Shown: piece by piece, positions 44,127 through 53,049 of the stretch
Layout of the letters: every line of letters begins with the position of its first letter
How positions within the stretch are numbered: position 1 is the stretch's first letter
Assembly: GCA_964643615.1 (NCBI GenBank)
Contig: CAZXTR010000002.1
Location: 1-64,000 of the forward strand
DNA length: 64,000 bases
From: CAZXTR01 sp964643615
Lineage (GTDB): Bacteria; Pseudomonadota; Alphaproteobacteria; CAAHEQ01; UBA3637
Direction: 5' to 3'
The notes under the pieces: model-generated
Database searches by the model: none
What the model saw: only the letters and a program-made list of their open reading frames with translations
What the model was told of the DNA's origin: nothing
Position numbers and translations under genes: made by a program

Positions 44127-45101
44127 TTAAAATAGAGCAGAAACGGGGACAAATTGAAAATCGCTATTTTTATTTTCTTGTATCCATTTTGAAATCGAAT
44201 TCAATACAATAGGGACAAAAGGGAAAATTAAAATTGTTGAACCATTTTGTTTCGCAATTTCTTTTGCTTGTGCAAAATAACTATCCAAAGCTTCTGGATA
44301 TATATTGTCTTTAATATTCATGTCTATAGTTCGCGTTGATGGTAAATCCAGTGGCGTAGTTGATAGAAAAATTAATCCTTTTTCCAAAATCATTTCCTGT
44401 ATTAAAGGCAAAAAAAACGGCATATTTTCAAGAACTGCAGAATCTTTTGATAAAAATCCAGAGATGGGAATAGGCTGATTTAATATTTTTATTAACACCT
44501 CTTTGTTTTGTTCTGGCGTTTGAAAAGAATAAATAGCATTCTTCCCCGCATCGTTATTTGGGAAATTGTCTGTTTCTGTCGGTAAAACGAGCATTGTTTC
44601 AAAACCGTTTTGTCGCGCGGCTTCCAATAATTCTTTCAAGTTTCGGGTGTCTGTTGAAAAAGCAAGAGTTAGATTTTCTGGAAGTGAGGTAAAAGCATCT
44701 AAAGTCTTTTTTTCGTGTAGCCCCAAGTCAGACACAATTAAAGCAATCTTCTTTTTTGACGGGTCTAAAGGAAAATTTTTTTTATATTTTTCTTTTGCGT
44801 TTGTTTGCATTATTAGTGGGGTGTCGGCTTTAATAGTGTTGAGTGCTGTGTTTGAAAAAATATATTTTAGTTCTTTTCCGGATAAATCAGCTTCTTTTTT
44901 TGGCATAGGGGCTGGAATATTCGAAGAATCGTTTACTAAACGAGAAGAAATATTTTGTTTGGAATACAAAAATTCAGGAACATAAAACGATATTTTCGGA
45001 TGCCATTTTTTTTCATGCTCTATAATTTGTGTGGTCAAAAAGATAGATCTTCCCATCAAATAGAATATTAAACATAAAACAAAGATATGAATAAAGCGCA
45101 T
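44127..45101 (-). CDS. Divergent polysaccharide deacetylase family protein (YibQ-like)
   Basis: A 324-residue periplasmic protein with an N-terminal membrane anchor (about 4-26), a linker of about 90 residues and a NodB-like barrel. Typical segments are KKKIALIVSDLGLHEKKT, LPENLTLAFSTDT, ARQNGFETMLVLPTE and GLIFLSTTP. Proteins of this family commonly follow ctpA in alphaproteobacteria and are thought to act in cell-envelope metabolism, but activity is unproven and some metal ligands of true deacetylases are replaced. It sits 11 bases before rppH and directly after ctpA. Confidence 0.8.
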   Translation of the reverse strand: MRFIHIFVLCLIFYLMGRSIFLTTQIIEHEKKWHPKISFYVPEFLYSKQNISSRLVNDSSNIPAPMPKKEADLSGKELKYIFSNTALNTIKADTPLIMQTNAKEKYKKNFPLDPSKKKIALIVSDLGLHEKKTLDAFTSLPENLTLAFSTDTRNLKELLEAARQNGFETMLVLPTETDNFPNNDAGKNAIYSFQTPEQNKEVLIKILNQPIPISGFLSKDSAVLENMPFFLPLIQEMILEKGLIFLSTTPLDLPSTRTIDMNIKDNIYPEALDSYFAQAKEIAKQNGSTILIFPFVPIVLNSISKWIQENKNSDFQFVPVSALF

Positions 45102-45102
45102 T

Positions 45103-46392
45103 TTATTCCTTTTGATTTTGTTGATAAATAGAAATAGATGTCAAAATATCCATAGCTCTATCCAGTTGATAATCTGATTTTTCGTCTTTGTCTATCCCGT
45201 TTTTTTCTTTTTTATTGTTGTCGGGTTTGCTTTTTTCGCCTTCTTCTTGTCCTAATGCTTTAGGTAAGCTTGATTCGCTGTATCCTTCAATGATGGGTAA
45301 CTCTTTGATTTCTGCCCGTGGAATAAGGACATCAGGCTCAATGCCTTTGGCTTGAATAGAACGGCCAGATGGCGTATAATATCGAGCGGTAGTCAATTTT
45401 AAAGCGCCATATCCAGGGATAGCTTTAACGCTTTGAACAGATCCTTTTCCAAACGAAGGTGTTCCGATCAGAACAGCACGTTTGTGGTCTTGTAAGGCCC
45501 CTGCAACAATTTCGGATGCTGAAGCAGATCCTTCGTTAATTAATACAACAATAGGTAGTCCGCCAGTTAAATCCCCAGCTGTAGCGGATAAACGGGATGT
45601 TTCTTCTGGCTTTCTGGAGCGTGTCGAAACAATTTCCCCTGTGTCCAAAAATACATCAGCAACGCCAACAGCTTGTTCTAACAATCCACCGGGGTTGTTA
45701 CGTAAGTCTAAAATAAATCCTTTGAATTTCTTTTTATCGGAAGAGGACATTATTTCCTTGATTGCCTTTTTGACGTTATCTGTTGTCATGTCGCTGAACG
45801 TGATAATGCGGATATAACCTATGTCCTTTTTTGCGCTGAATTTAACAGATTCGATTTTGATAATGTCTCGAGTTAAAGTAACGTCAAACGATTCTTGACT
45901 TTTTCTAGAAATGGTTAATTTTAATTTAGTTTTTGGTTTCCCTCTCATTTTATCAACGGCGTCTGTTAAATTTAAACCCATAACGGCCATTCCATCAATG
46001 TGTGTGATCAAATCGCCTGGTTGTAATCCCGCTTTGAAAGCCGGTGTATCATCCAATGGAGAAACAACTCGGACAAGGCCATTTTCCATAGATACTTCAA
46101 TACCAATGCCTCCGAATTCACCTTTTGTTTGAACTTGCATGTCGTCAAAAGAGCGATCATTTAAAAAGCCAGAATGTGGATCCAAAGATGATAACATACC
46201 GTCAATTGCGGCTTCGATTAATTTTCTGTCCGAAGTTTCGTCAACGTAATCTTCCCGAGCCATTTGGAATGCTTCACCGAATAAATCCAATAATAAATAA
46301 GGGTCATCTTTGATGGTTTTCGGTTGTGTAGAAAAGCTTTGCGTTGATAGTAGTAATAAAGCAATGCATGAAATAAAATTTTTTTTTGTCAT
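45103..46392 (-). CDS. ctpA: C-terminal processing peptidase CtpA (S41)
   Basis: Periplasmic serine protease with PDZ domain. From ATG 46392 the product is 429 residues with a signal peptide (FISCIALLLLSTQSFS), the N-terminal cap, a PDZ domain (about 90-165; GGIGIEVSMENG, AFKAGLQPGDLITHIDG) and the S41 core. The catalytic Ser is in NEGSASASEIVAGAL and the Lys in FGKGSVQS; LDLRNNPGGLL is typical. ATG 46392 overlaps the envC stop (ATGA) and has AAGGGAAG upstream, so I rejected the start 36 bases earlier. The acidic/basic C-terminal tail is low complexity. Often processes envelope proteins or wall hydrolases. Confidence 0.94.
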   Translation of the reverse strand: MTKKNFISCIALLLLSTQSFSTQPKTIKDDPYLLLDLFGEAFQMAREDYVDETSDRKLIEAAIDGMLSSLDPHSGFLNDRSFDDMQVQTKGEFGGIGIEVSMENGLVRVVSPLDDTPAFKAGLQPGDLITHIDGMAVMGLNLTDAVDKMRGKPKTKLKLTISRKSQESFDVTLTRDIIKIESVKFSAKKDIGYIRIITFSDMTTDNVKKAIKEIMSSSDKKKFKGFILDLRNNPGGLLEQAVGVADVFLDTGEIVSTRSRKPEETSRLSATAGDLTGGLPIVVLINEGSASASEIVAGALQDHKRAVLIGTPSFGKGSVQSVKAIPGYGALKLTTARYYTPSGRSIQAKGIEPDVLIPRAEIKELPIIEGYSESSLPKALGQEEGEKSKPDNNKKEKNGIDKDEKSDYQLDRAMDILTSISIYQQNQKE

Positions 46393-47585
46393 TTTCTTCC
46401 CTTTTTTTGTTGATAAGCGAAGAACCATTCTGATGGATTTAGAGGTTCCCCCTCTTGTCGAATTTCAATATATAACTTTTGAGGTTCTGTTGTCGACATA
46501 TTTCCGATAGGCTCTCCCGTTAAAATGGTTTGACCTACTGTTGCGTTGATTTGTCCAAGTCCAGCAAGCAAGGATACAAAGCCTTCACCATGTTCAATAA
46601 TCAATAAGTTACCATAACTTTTAAAAATGCCTGCAAATAAAATAGTGCCGTCAAATGGAGAAACAACTTGCGCCGTTGGGCGTGTTTGCATCGTTATGCC
46701 TTTTGCTTTTAAGCCAGATTCTAAAATATCTCCGTAACTTTGTATGATTTTCCCTCGTGCTGGCAATGGAATATTTCCTTTTGATTTCATAAATGCCAAA
46801 CTTTGCCGAGATATTGTGGGGATATCCTTGATAGGAACAGGTTTATGTCGTTTTGCTAGTTGGGATAATTGTTGCCGTTCTTTTTGTAACTGATTGAGTA
46901 AATCTTTTAAATCTTTAGCCTGCTTTCCAAGAATTTCACTTTTTTGTTTGGCTTGATTGCTTTCTGTTTCAAAATGCGTTTGCAAAACGAATTTTTGCTT
47001 CATGAGTTTTTCCATGTTTTCTTTTTCAGTTTCTAATCGTGCTGAAGCCACTTTAATTTGTAAAGTTTGGCTGCGCATCGCTGCCTGTAAAGAAGTAAGC
47101 ATGTCTAAATCTTTTTGTAATTGTTCTGTGCCTGCTTGCAAAGAATAACAGCTTTCTTTTAATAAAATCGCAGAGCGGAGTGTTTGAACGGGCGTTTGTG
47201 TTTGAAATATCAATATTTCAGGGGGGTTAATTGCGATTTTTTGTAATCCACTTAATAATTTCATTAATTGACTTTGCTTAATCGCGAATTGTTGTTTTAA
47301 AGAAGTTTCTTGAAGTTTTAATTCATTCAATTTTTGTTCTAATTTATTTAGAGTTTCTTCAAAATCTTGAACAGAGGAAGCCGCTTTTACCATCTTTTTT
47401 TGTACTAAAGAAACTTCGGATGCAACGCTTTTGGCTTTTTCCTGTAATTGTTGATGTGATTTTTGTTCTTCTTTTATTTTTTGTTGTATTTTTTGCAAAT
47501 CTGCATTCGATGGAATGGCCTGTACCACCGTTCCATGTCCTATGGCTAGACACAAAAAGGAAAGGACAAATATCTTTTTTTTCAT
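46389..47585 (-). CDS. envC: EnvC-like murein hydrolase activator (degenerate LytM)
   Basis: A 398-residue secreted protein (signal peptide ending VQA), two long coiled coils (about 25-115 and 150-245) and a C-terminal M23/LytM fold (about 285-390). The zinc ligands of active M23 peptidases are absent: the usual HxGxD region reads GDILESGLKAKG and the HxH region reads LLAGLG. That matches EnvC-type activators, which do not cut peptidoglycan but switch on amidases at the septum. ATGA overlaps link it to gpmI and ctpA. Confidence 0.88.
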   Translation of the reverse strand: MKKKIFVLSFLCLAIGHGTVVQAIPSNADLQKIQQKIKEEQKSHQQLQEKAKSVASEVSLVQKKMVKAASSVQDFEETLNKLEQKLNELKLQETSLKQQFAIKQSQLMKLLSGLQKIAINPPEILIFQTQTPVQTLRSAILLKESCYSLQAGTEQLQKDLDMLTSLQAAMRSQTLQIKVASARLETEKENMEKLMKQKFVLQTHFETESNQAKQKSEILGKQAKDLKDLLNQLQKERQQLSQLAKRHKPVPIKDIPTISRQSLAFMKSKGNIPLPARGKIIQSYGDILESGLKAKGITMQTRPTAQVVSPFDGTILFAGIFKSYGNLLIIEHGEGFVSLLAGLGQINATVGQTILTGEPIGNMSTTEPQKLYIEIRQEGEPLNPSEWFFAYQQKKGRK

Positions 47586-49129
47586 TTTTCTTTTTTTATC
47601 AATAAAGAATTCCCCGTCATTTCTATTGGCTTAAAAAGGTGCATTAAATCTAACAATGTTGGCGCGATATCAGCTAATTTTCCTTCCTTAAGCCCTTTGA
47701 TGTTTTGGGGCGGATTGACCAATACAGCTTTTACAGGAAAAATCGTATGTGCGGTATAAGGAGCTTTTGTTTCGGGATCTTGCATCAATTCAGCATTTCC
47801 ATGGTCAGCTGTGACGAACATTGTTCCACCAACCTCTTGCAACACTTTTTCCAGCCTCCCCAAACAAGAATCAACGGATTCAATAGCTTTAATTGTAGCG
47901 TTTAAAATTCCAGTATGTCCTACCATATCACCGTTAGCATAATTGACAATGATGGCATCAAATTTTTTGGATAAAATCGCATCCACTAGTTTATCCGTGA
48001 CTTCACAAGCAGACATTTCAGGTTTTAAATCGTATGTTGTAACTTTCGGACTAGGAACAAGGATTCTTTCTTCTCCCTTGAACATTTTTTCTTCGCCTCC
48101 GTTAAAAAAGAAAGTGACATGAGCATACTTTTCTGTTTCGGCAATACGAAGTTGTTTTTTCCCATAATCTTCTATGACTTGTCCGAAAATGTTTTTCAAA
48201 TCTTCAGGAGGGAAAAGAGAAGTTAACCATTTTGTGTGTTCTTTTGAATATTCAGTCATGCCTGTGGCAACTTTGAAATGAATAACCCTTGAACGGATGG
48301 CTTTTGTAAAATCGGGGGCTAAAAGCATTTCTAAAATTTCCCGAGCTCTATCAGAACGATAATTAACCATTAATACGCCATCTCCGTCACACATTCCTTG
48401 ATAATCTCCGATAATGGTGGGAAGAATAAATTCGTCCGTTTTCTCGTTTTGATAAGACGCACTAATGGCTTCATTTGCTGAGGCAAACCGAGGCCCTTTT
48501 GCTTCGACTAAAGCATCGTATGCTAATGTAATGCGTTCCCAACGATTATCTCTGTCCATTGCATAAAAACGTCCGCTGATGACGCAAATTTTTGTGTTTT
48601 TTAAATTTTGGGTTCTTTTTTCAAAGTCTGCGATAAAACCTTTCCCCGAATCGGGTGGAGTATCACGACCGTCTAAATACGCGTCAACACATACAGGGAT
48701 GCCCGCATCATCTAATATCTTTGCTAAAGTGACAAAGTGGTTGATGTGTGAATGGACACCACCAGAGGACATAAGTCCCATTAAATGGCATCGTCCGTTT
48801 GTTTCTTTTAATTGTTGTATGAAATCTATTAATGTCGGATTTCGAGAAAGAGCCCCAGAAGCAATAGCTTTGTCAATCCTTGGTAAATCTTGCATTACAA
48901 TACGACCTGCTCCCAGATTCGTATGTCCTACTTCGGAATTGCCCATTTGTCCGTTTGGCAAGCCAACGTCTAGTCCAGATGTTTTCATCATGGTTGATGG
49001 ATAGGTGTCAACCCATCTATTCCAATTGGGCGTATTGCCCATTGCAATTGCGTTATTTTCTTTTTCTTTTCTGTATCCCCAACCATCTAAGATGCACAAG
49101 ATAACAGGGCGTGGTATTTGTTGAATCAT
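47582..49129 (-). CDS. gpmI: 2,3-bisphosphoglycerate-independent phosphoglycerate mutase
   Basis: Interconverts 3- and 2-phosphoglycerate in glycolysis, using two Mn ions and a phosphoserine intermediate. The 515-residue protein has ILDGWGYR, NSEVGHTNLGAGR with the catalytic Ser in GQMGNSEVGH, LDGRDTPPDSG, and FVTADHGNAELM as metal ligands. First gene of the operon with envC, ctpA, deacetylase and rppH, a conserved alphaproteobacterial order. With pyk at 54992 it suggests functional lower glycolysis. Confidence 0.97.
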   Translation of the reverse strand: MIQQIPRPVILCILDGWGYRKEKENNAIAMGNTPNWNRWVDTYPSTMMKTSGLDVGLPNGQMGNSEVGHTNLGAGRIVMQDLPRIDKAIASGALSRNPTLIDFIQQLKETNGRCHLMGLMSSGGVHSHINHFVTLAKILDDAGIPVCVDAYLDGRDTPPDSGKGFIADFEKRTQNLKNTKICVISGRFYAMDRDNRWERITLAYDALVEAKGPRFASANEAISASYQNEKTDEFILPTIIGDYQGMCDGDGVLMVNYRSDRAREILEMLLAPDFTKAIRSRVIHFKVATGMTEYSKEHTKWLTSLFPPEDLKNIFGQVIEDYGKKQLRIAETEKYAHVTFFFNGGEEKMFKGEERILVPSPKVTTYDLKPEMSACEVTDKLVDAILSKKFDAIIVNYANGDMVGHTGILNATIKAIESVDSCLGRLEKVLQEVGGTMFVTADHGNAELMQDPETKAPYTAHTIFPVKAVLVNPPQNIKGLKEGKLADIAPTLLDLMHLFKPIEMTGNSLLIKKEK

Positions 49130-49297
49130 CTTTTTTACCTTTCTCTATTTTTTTCCTATAATATAAGAGAGAATCAGAAAAAAAGGGAGTCTTTTTTAAA
49201 GATTTTAAATGTTGTGTTGCATTTGATTGCAAAAACAAGTAAGAATAACAGCAGAAGAACTGTATAGTATTTTATTGATGTGGTGGTGGGGAAGGTA

Positions 49298-49996
49298 ATG
49301 ATTTCATTGTATTTTGCTTTTTTATTTGGTTTGTGTATTCCTTTGATTGCAGGGCGATTTGGAAAGTTTTGGGCAGCAGACTTAGGGAGTGCTTTTTTCT
49401 TTTTGTGGCACAAACCCCATTTACCTAAAGGCATAAATTTTTCCAGGCAAGTATATTTAAGAGCAAAATGGGTTAAGTTATTTTTGTTTAGTCTGATGTG
49501 GGGGGGGACTATGTTTTTTTTATTTTGTTCCTTAAAAGTGTTTTTCCCGCCACAAGCATATGTTTGGTTGGCTAGTTTTTTTTGTTTGTTAGCGTTGCTT
49601 GCTGTAATTGATGCTCAATATTTTTTATTGCCTGATGTTTTTACTATTCCTTTGTTGCTTTTAGGATTTGGTTATGCTATTTGGGGGGGACAGGTTTCCA
49701 TTGAAATGAGTTTTATCGGGGCTGTTTATAGTTATTTATTGACATCTGTTTGTGTCCTTATTGTGCATCCTTTTTTGAAGGATTGTTTTGGCGCAGGAGA
49801 TGTTAAAATGTTGACGGGTCTTGGAGCTTGGTTCGGCATTGATGGCATTAGTATTGTGTTAATTGTTTCTGTTTTTTCCTTTTCTATTTTTGCATTTTTG
49901 GAAAGGAAAAAAACTGGGGCTTATGGTCCACACTTGGCAATAGGTGCTTTTGTCGCCTTATTTGCTCTGCGATTTTATGCTCTTGAATTTTTTTAA
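49298..49996 (+). CDS. Prepilin peptidase (A24 family)
   Basis: Polytopic aspartic protease of 232 residues that cleaves prepilin leader peptides. Two catalytic Asp motifs are visible: LAVIDAQYFLLPD (D at about 107) and FGAGDVKMLTGLGAWFG (GxGD). Around seven hydrophobic segments. The cytoplasmic zinc-Cys methyltransferase loop of PilD is absent (the N-terminal loop has no CxxC pair), so it may cleave without methylating. ATG 49298 has GGGAAGG upstream. No pilus assembly genes lie beside it; the pilin-like protein at 21816 is the only candidate substrate in this window. Confidence 0.87.
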   Translation: MISLYFAFLFGLCIPLIAGRFGKFWAADLGSAFFFLWHKPHLPKGINFSRQVYLRAKWVKLFLFSLMWGGTMFFLFCSLKVFFPPQAYVWLASFFCLLALLAVIDAQYFLLPDVFTIPLLLLGFGYAIWGGQVSIEMSFIGAVYSYLLTSVCVLIVHPFLKDCFGAGDVKMLTGLGAWFGIDGISIVLIVSVFSFSIFAFLERKKTGAYGPHLAIGAFVALFALRFYALEFF

Positions 49997-50066
49997 AAAA
50001 GAGTTGATTATTTTTTCTAAATGTTTAAAATAAACAGCATTACTTTTAAAGTTTTTAAGAAAGTCT

Positions 50067-50879
50067 ATGCAGATGAGCAAAAAAGAACCCATTGAAATAG
50101 AAAAAGAAATTGAAAATGAAACTATAGAAAACGCCCCTTTGACGGTTGGTGATACTTTGCTTAAGGCGCGATTGAGAAAGAAAGTTGAAATCGACAAGAT
50201 ATCGAGTCTTTTATGCATTCGAGCTATTTTTTTGCGAGCGCTAGAGAATGGTGATTACAAGGCTTTCCCAGGTCAGGTTTATGCATTTGGATTCTTGAAA
50301 AGTTATGCTCTGTATTTGAACCTTGATGCTGAAGCATTGTTGACAAAATATCGTCAAGAAACGAATTTTATTGAACCTAAAAGTGTTGACATTCCCGTTC
50401 CAGAGAAACAAAGTTTAATGCCAGCATTTAGCTATATTCTTGTTGGGCTTTTGTTTGTGTTGATAGTCGCGAGTGTGTGGTATTTTACGTCTTATGTTAA
50501 TTTGCCAAAGGAAGTTGTTTTACCTCCTATTGTGGAAGAGGAAGAAGTAGCGTTGCCTAATCCAATAATGATTATGGATGCGCCAGTGATTGACATGGGA
50601 ACGGCTGTTGTTGAAACATCTTCTTTGATTAAAATTGTTGCTAAAAAAGATGTATGGGTCGAAATTCAAGATGGAGATACGTTTATTTTAAACCGTGTTT
50701 TAAAGTCTGGAGAAACCTTTGAGGTTCCTCCTGAAAATAGCGAAACAATGAAATTGAAAACGGATAATGCGGGCGCTATTGATATCTTTGTTGGGAATCA
50801 ACTTGTGACGGCGTTGGGTCCAGAGGGCGCTGTGCGTTCGCGAATTTCTTTAGCTGTGGATTCTTTGAAAAATCGTTAG
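50067..50879 (+). CDS. rodZ: RodZ-like cytoskeletal membrane protein
   Basis: A 270-residue bitopic protein. A cytoplasmic helix-turn-helix of the RodZ type (about 25-95; TVGDTLLKARLRKKVEIDKI, YAFGFLKSYALYL), a membrane helix (about 118-140), a proline-rich stretch and a periplasmic beta-domain (about 185-260; KIVAKKDVWVEIQDGDTF). RodZ links MreB filaments to the elongasome and supports rod shape. Start is uncertain between ATG 50067 and ATG 50073. It is followed by a terminator. Confidence 0.88.
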   Translation: MQMSKKEPIEIEKEIENETIENAPLTVGDTLLKARLRKKVEIDKISSLLCIRAIFLRALENGDYKAFPGQVYAFGFLKSYALYLNLDAEALLTKYRQETNFIEPKSVDIPVPEKQSLMPAFSYILVGLLFVLIVASVWYFTSYVNLPKEVVLPPIVEEEEVALPNPIMIMDAPVIDMGTAVVETSSLIKIVAKKDVWVEIQDGDTFILNRVLKSGETFEVPPENSETMKLKTDNAGAIDIFVGNQLVTALGPEGAVRSRISLAVDSLKNR

Positions 50880-50900
50880 TGGGATTATATCCTTCTACAG

Positions 50901-50929
50901 AAGGGGCTGTTGTAATAACCCCCTTTTTT
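50901..50929 (+). terminator. Terminator after rodZ
   Basis: AAGGGG(CT)GTT-gtaat-AACCCCCTT followed by TTTT. Nine pairs with a two-base bulge. Confidence 0.7.
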
Positions 50930-50954
50930 CTTTGCGTAATAAAAAGAGGAAAAT

Positions 50955-52031
50955 ATGAGTTTTGAATCAAAATTAGAAACAGTTATTGAAAGATTTACAG
51001 AAATAGAGGCGTTGCTATCTCAAGCTACAGATGGTGCAAGCATTGTGAAACTTTCAAAAGAACAAAGCCAATTGCAAGATGTTGTTCAGTCTGGTTTGAA
51101 ATGGAAAAAAGCCGTGCAAGATATGCAAGAATATGAACAATTGATGCAATCTTCTGATGATGCTGATTTAAAAATGCTAGCAGAAGAAGAATATTATACT
51201 CTAAAAGAACAATTGCCTAAATTGGAATATGCCGTTAAGCTTTTGTTGTTGCCAAAAGATGAAGCTGATGAAAAAAATGCTATTTTGGAAGTTCGTGCAG
51301 GAACGGGAGGAGAAGAGGCTGCTTTATTTGCTGCTAATTTGTTTCGTATGTACGAGCGTTATGCAGTCCTTAAAGGATGGCGATTTGAGGTTTTGGAATT
51401 GAATGAAACAGGGCTCGGAGGATATAAAGAGGCTATAGCTAAGATTGCGGGGAATAGTGTTTTTGCTCTATTGAAATTCGAATCCGGAGCTCATCGAGTT
51501 CAGCGTGTGCCAGAAACAGAAGCAAATGGACGTGTCCATACTTCGGCTGCAACGGTTGCTATTTTGCCAGAAGCAGAAGAAATTGATGTCCAAATTGATG
51601 TGGAACGAGATATTAAAATGGATGTGTTTCGCGCTTCAGGGGCTGGTGGACAACATGTGAACAAAACATCTAGCGCTGTGCGTTTAACGCATATTCCAAC
51701 AGGGGTTGTTGTTGAATGTCAAGAGGAACGTTCTCAATTCAAAAACAGAGATAAAGCTATGGCTAGATTGCGTTCTAAATTGTATGATATGCAACGCAGT
51801 AAAATTGATATGGAACAATCTTCGTCAAGAAAAGAACAGGTGGGTTCAGGTGATCGTTCAGAGCGTATTCGTACGTATAATTACCCTCAAAGTCGTGTGA
51901 CAGATCATCGCATTAATTTAACGCTTTATCAATTAGAAGAAGTTATGGCAGGGTCTGGATTAGATGTGTTTATTAAGGCTCTTGTTGAAAATGATCAGTT
52001 AACTAAATTGTCTGAATTTGAAAATGGATAA
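50955..52031 (+). CDS. prfA: Peptide chain release factor 1
   Basis: RF1 decodes UAA and UAG and triggers peptide release. The 358-residue protein has the codon-recognition P-x-T motif (PET, 186-188) in [18 protein letters not shown] and the catalytic GGQ (231-233) in [16 protein letters not shown]. Length is standard. The 3' end overlaps prmC, encoding the methyltransferase that modifies the GGQ glutamine. AAGAGG precedes the ATG. Confidence 0.98.
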   Translation: MSFESKLETVIERFTEIEALLSQATDGASIVKLSKEQSQLQDVVQSGLKWKKAVQDMQEYEQLMQSSDDADLKMLAEEEYYTLKEQLPKLEYAVKLLLLPKDEADEKNAILEVRAGTGGEEAALFAANLFRMYERYAVLKGWRFEVLELNETGLGGYKEAIAKIAGNSVFALLKFESGAHRVQRVPETEANGRVHTSAATVAILPEAEEIDVQIDVERDIKMDVFRASGAGGQHVNKTSSAVRLTHIPTGVVVECQEERSQFKNRDKAMARLRSKLYDMQRSKIDMEQSSSRKEQVGSGDRSERIRTYNYPQSRVTDHRINLTLYQLEEVMAGSGLDVFIKALVENDQLTKLSEFENG

Positions 52032-52722
52032 AGTTATTTTGAACATTGTTCAACAATTAAATGGATTTTCGGATTCGCCCTTTTTGGATGCGCGTTTTTT
52101 TGTCCAAGAAACACGGGACATGGTTGTATTACAAAGTTATATTGAACGACGTAAAAAGGGTGAGCCTGTTTCGAAAATTATTGGACACAAAGGTTTTTGG
52201 TCTTTGGATTTAAAAGTGACAACAGAAACTTTGGATCCTCGCCCAGATTCGGAAACGTTGATTGATGCCGTATTAAAACATTTCCCAGACAAAAAAAAGC
52301 CTTTTCGAATATTGGATATTGGGACTGGAAGTGGATGCCTTTTACTTGCTTTGTTAAGTGAATATCCGAATGCGAAAGGAATAGGGATAGATATTTCTAT
52401 TCATGCTTTGGATGTGGCTAAAACAAATGCATGTGGATTTTCTGCAACTTTTCAACAGTTGGATTGGACTTCTCTAACATGGGCAGATTCTTTGGGACAA
52501 TTTGATGTGATTGTTTCGAATCCCCCCTATATCCGCACGGCGGATATACAGACTTTGGATGCAGAAGTAAAAAAATATGATCCTTTAACGGCTTTGGATG
52601 GTGGCGTGGACGGTTTGAATGCATATCGAGCCATTGGTAAAAATATTGCAAAATTATTATATCCATATGGAAAAGTTTTTTTCGAAATAGGTCAAGGGCA
52701 AGAACGAGATGTAAAAAAATAA
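52024..52722 (+). CDS. prmC: Release-factor glutamine methyltransferase PrmC, C-terminus out of frame
   Basis: N5-methylates the Gln of GGQ in release factors. The in-frame product is 232 residues: N-terminal helical domain, SAM site [15 protein letters not shown], catalytic IVSNPPYI (NPPY) and [14 protein letters not shown]. The family is usually about 280 residues. Here the frame ends with VKK-stop at an A7 run (52713-52719), just where the final strands should follow. The -1 frame continues for 25 more codons with the expected C-terminal sequence to 52796. ATG 52024 overlaps prfA by 8 bases. Either a frameshift mutation, an assembly error in the homopolymer, or slippage; the enzyme core is complete. 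Confidence 0.88.
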   Translation: MDKVILNIVQQLNGFSDSPFLDARFFVQETRDMVVLQSYIERRKKGEPVSKIIGHKGFWSLDLKVTTETLDPRPDSETLIDAVLKHFPDKKKPFRILDIGTGSGCLLLALLSEYPNAKGIGIDISIHALDVAKTNACGFSATFQQLDWTSLTWADSLGQFDVIVSNPPYIRTADIQTLDAEVKKYDPLTALDGGVDGLNAYRAIGKNIAKLLYPYGKVFFEIGQGQERDVKK

Positions 52723-52796
52723 CACCCCTGTCTTTTGTGGAGCAATATTTCGATTTAGGTCATATTGTGCGGTGTTTAGTGTTTGAAAAAAAATAA
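52711..52796 (+). other. A7 slippery run and -1-frame tail of prmC
   Basis: The codons GTA AAA AAA TAA contain an A-AAA-AAA heptamer. Shifting -1 reads [20 protein letters not shown] and then VFEKK before TAA 52794-52796, matching the PrmC C-terminal pattern (DL..ivR.l.f). The terminator stem starts at this -1-frame stop, showing that the transcript unit was built for the longer product. Confidence 0.7.
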
Positions 52797-52826
52797 AAAG
52801 CGGGAAATTACTCCCGCTTTTCTTTT
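52796..52826 (+). terminator. Rho-independent terminator after prmC
   Basis: AAAAGCGGGA-aattac-TCCCGCTTTT followed by CTTTTT: ten perfect pairs. Confidence 0.9.
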
Positions 52827-52889
52827 TGAGTTATATTTTGATAATGCCTCTTGCGAAAGCATATATTCCCAAAAAGCAAATCCAACAAT

Positions 52890-52932
52890 AATGGCCAGGC
52901 CAACTTCATGTCAAGTGAATATAGGTTGGCCG
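52890..52932 (+). promoter_or_regulatory. Hairpin in the leader of the flavodiiron gene
   Basis: GGCCAAC... pairs with GTTGGCC (right arm 52925-52931); inside, TTCA/TGAA can pair again. It lies about 120 bases before ATG 53050. The surrounding 220 bases (52827-53049) otherwise hold no gene; the open frame through it lacks homology and comes before a strong start. Could be an RNA switch or operator; untested. Confidence 0.35.
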
Positions 52933-53049
52933 TATGTAATTGGTGTGATTAATGCTGTTGTGAATAAAGATAAAGTTTTTATTTTTGTGAAAGATATTGT
53001 TTTTAATTCAAATAGGGCCTATCTTCTTTTAAGAAAAAAGGAGATTCTT

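Noticed and set aside
46393..46428. Longer N-terminus for CtpA
   Set aside because: The extension lies inside envC, lacks a ribosome-binding site, and places basic residues before the signal peptide that starts well at ATG 46392.
52783..53049. N-terminal extension of the flavodiiron protein
   Set aside because: The extra 89 residues have no homology, begin inside the prmC terminator region, and ATG 53050 has a strong Shine-Dalgarno.
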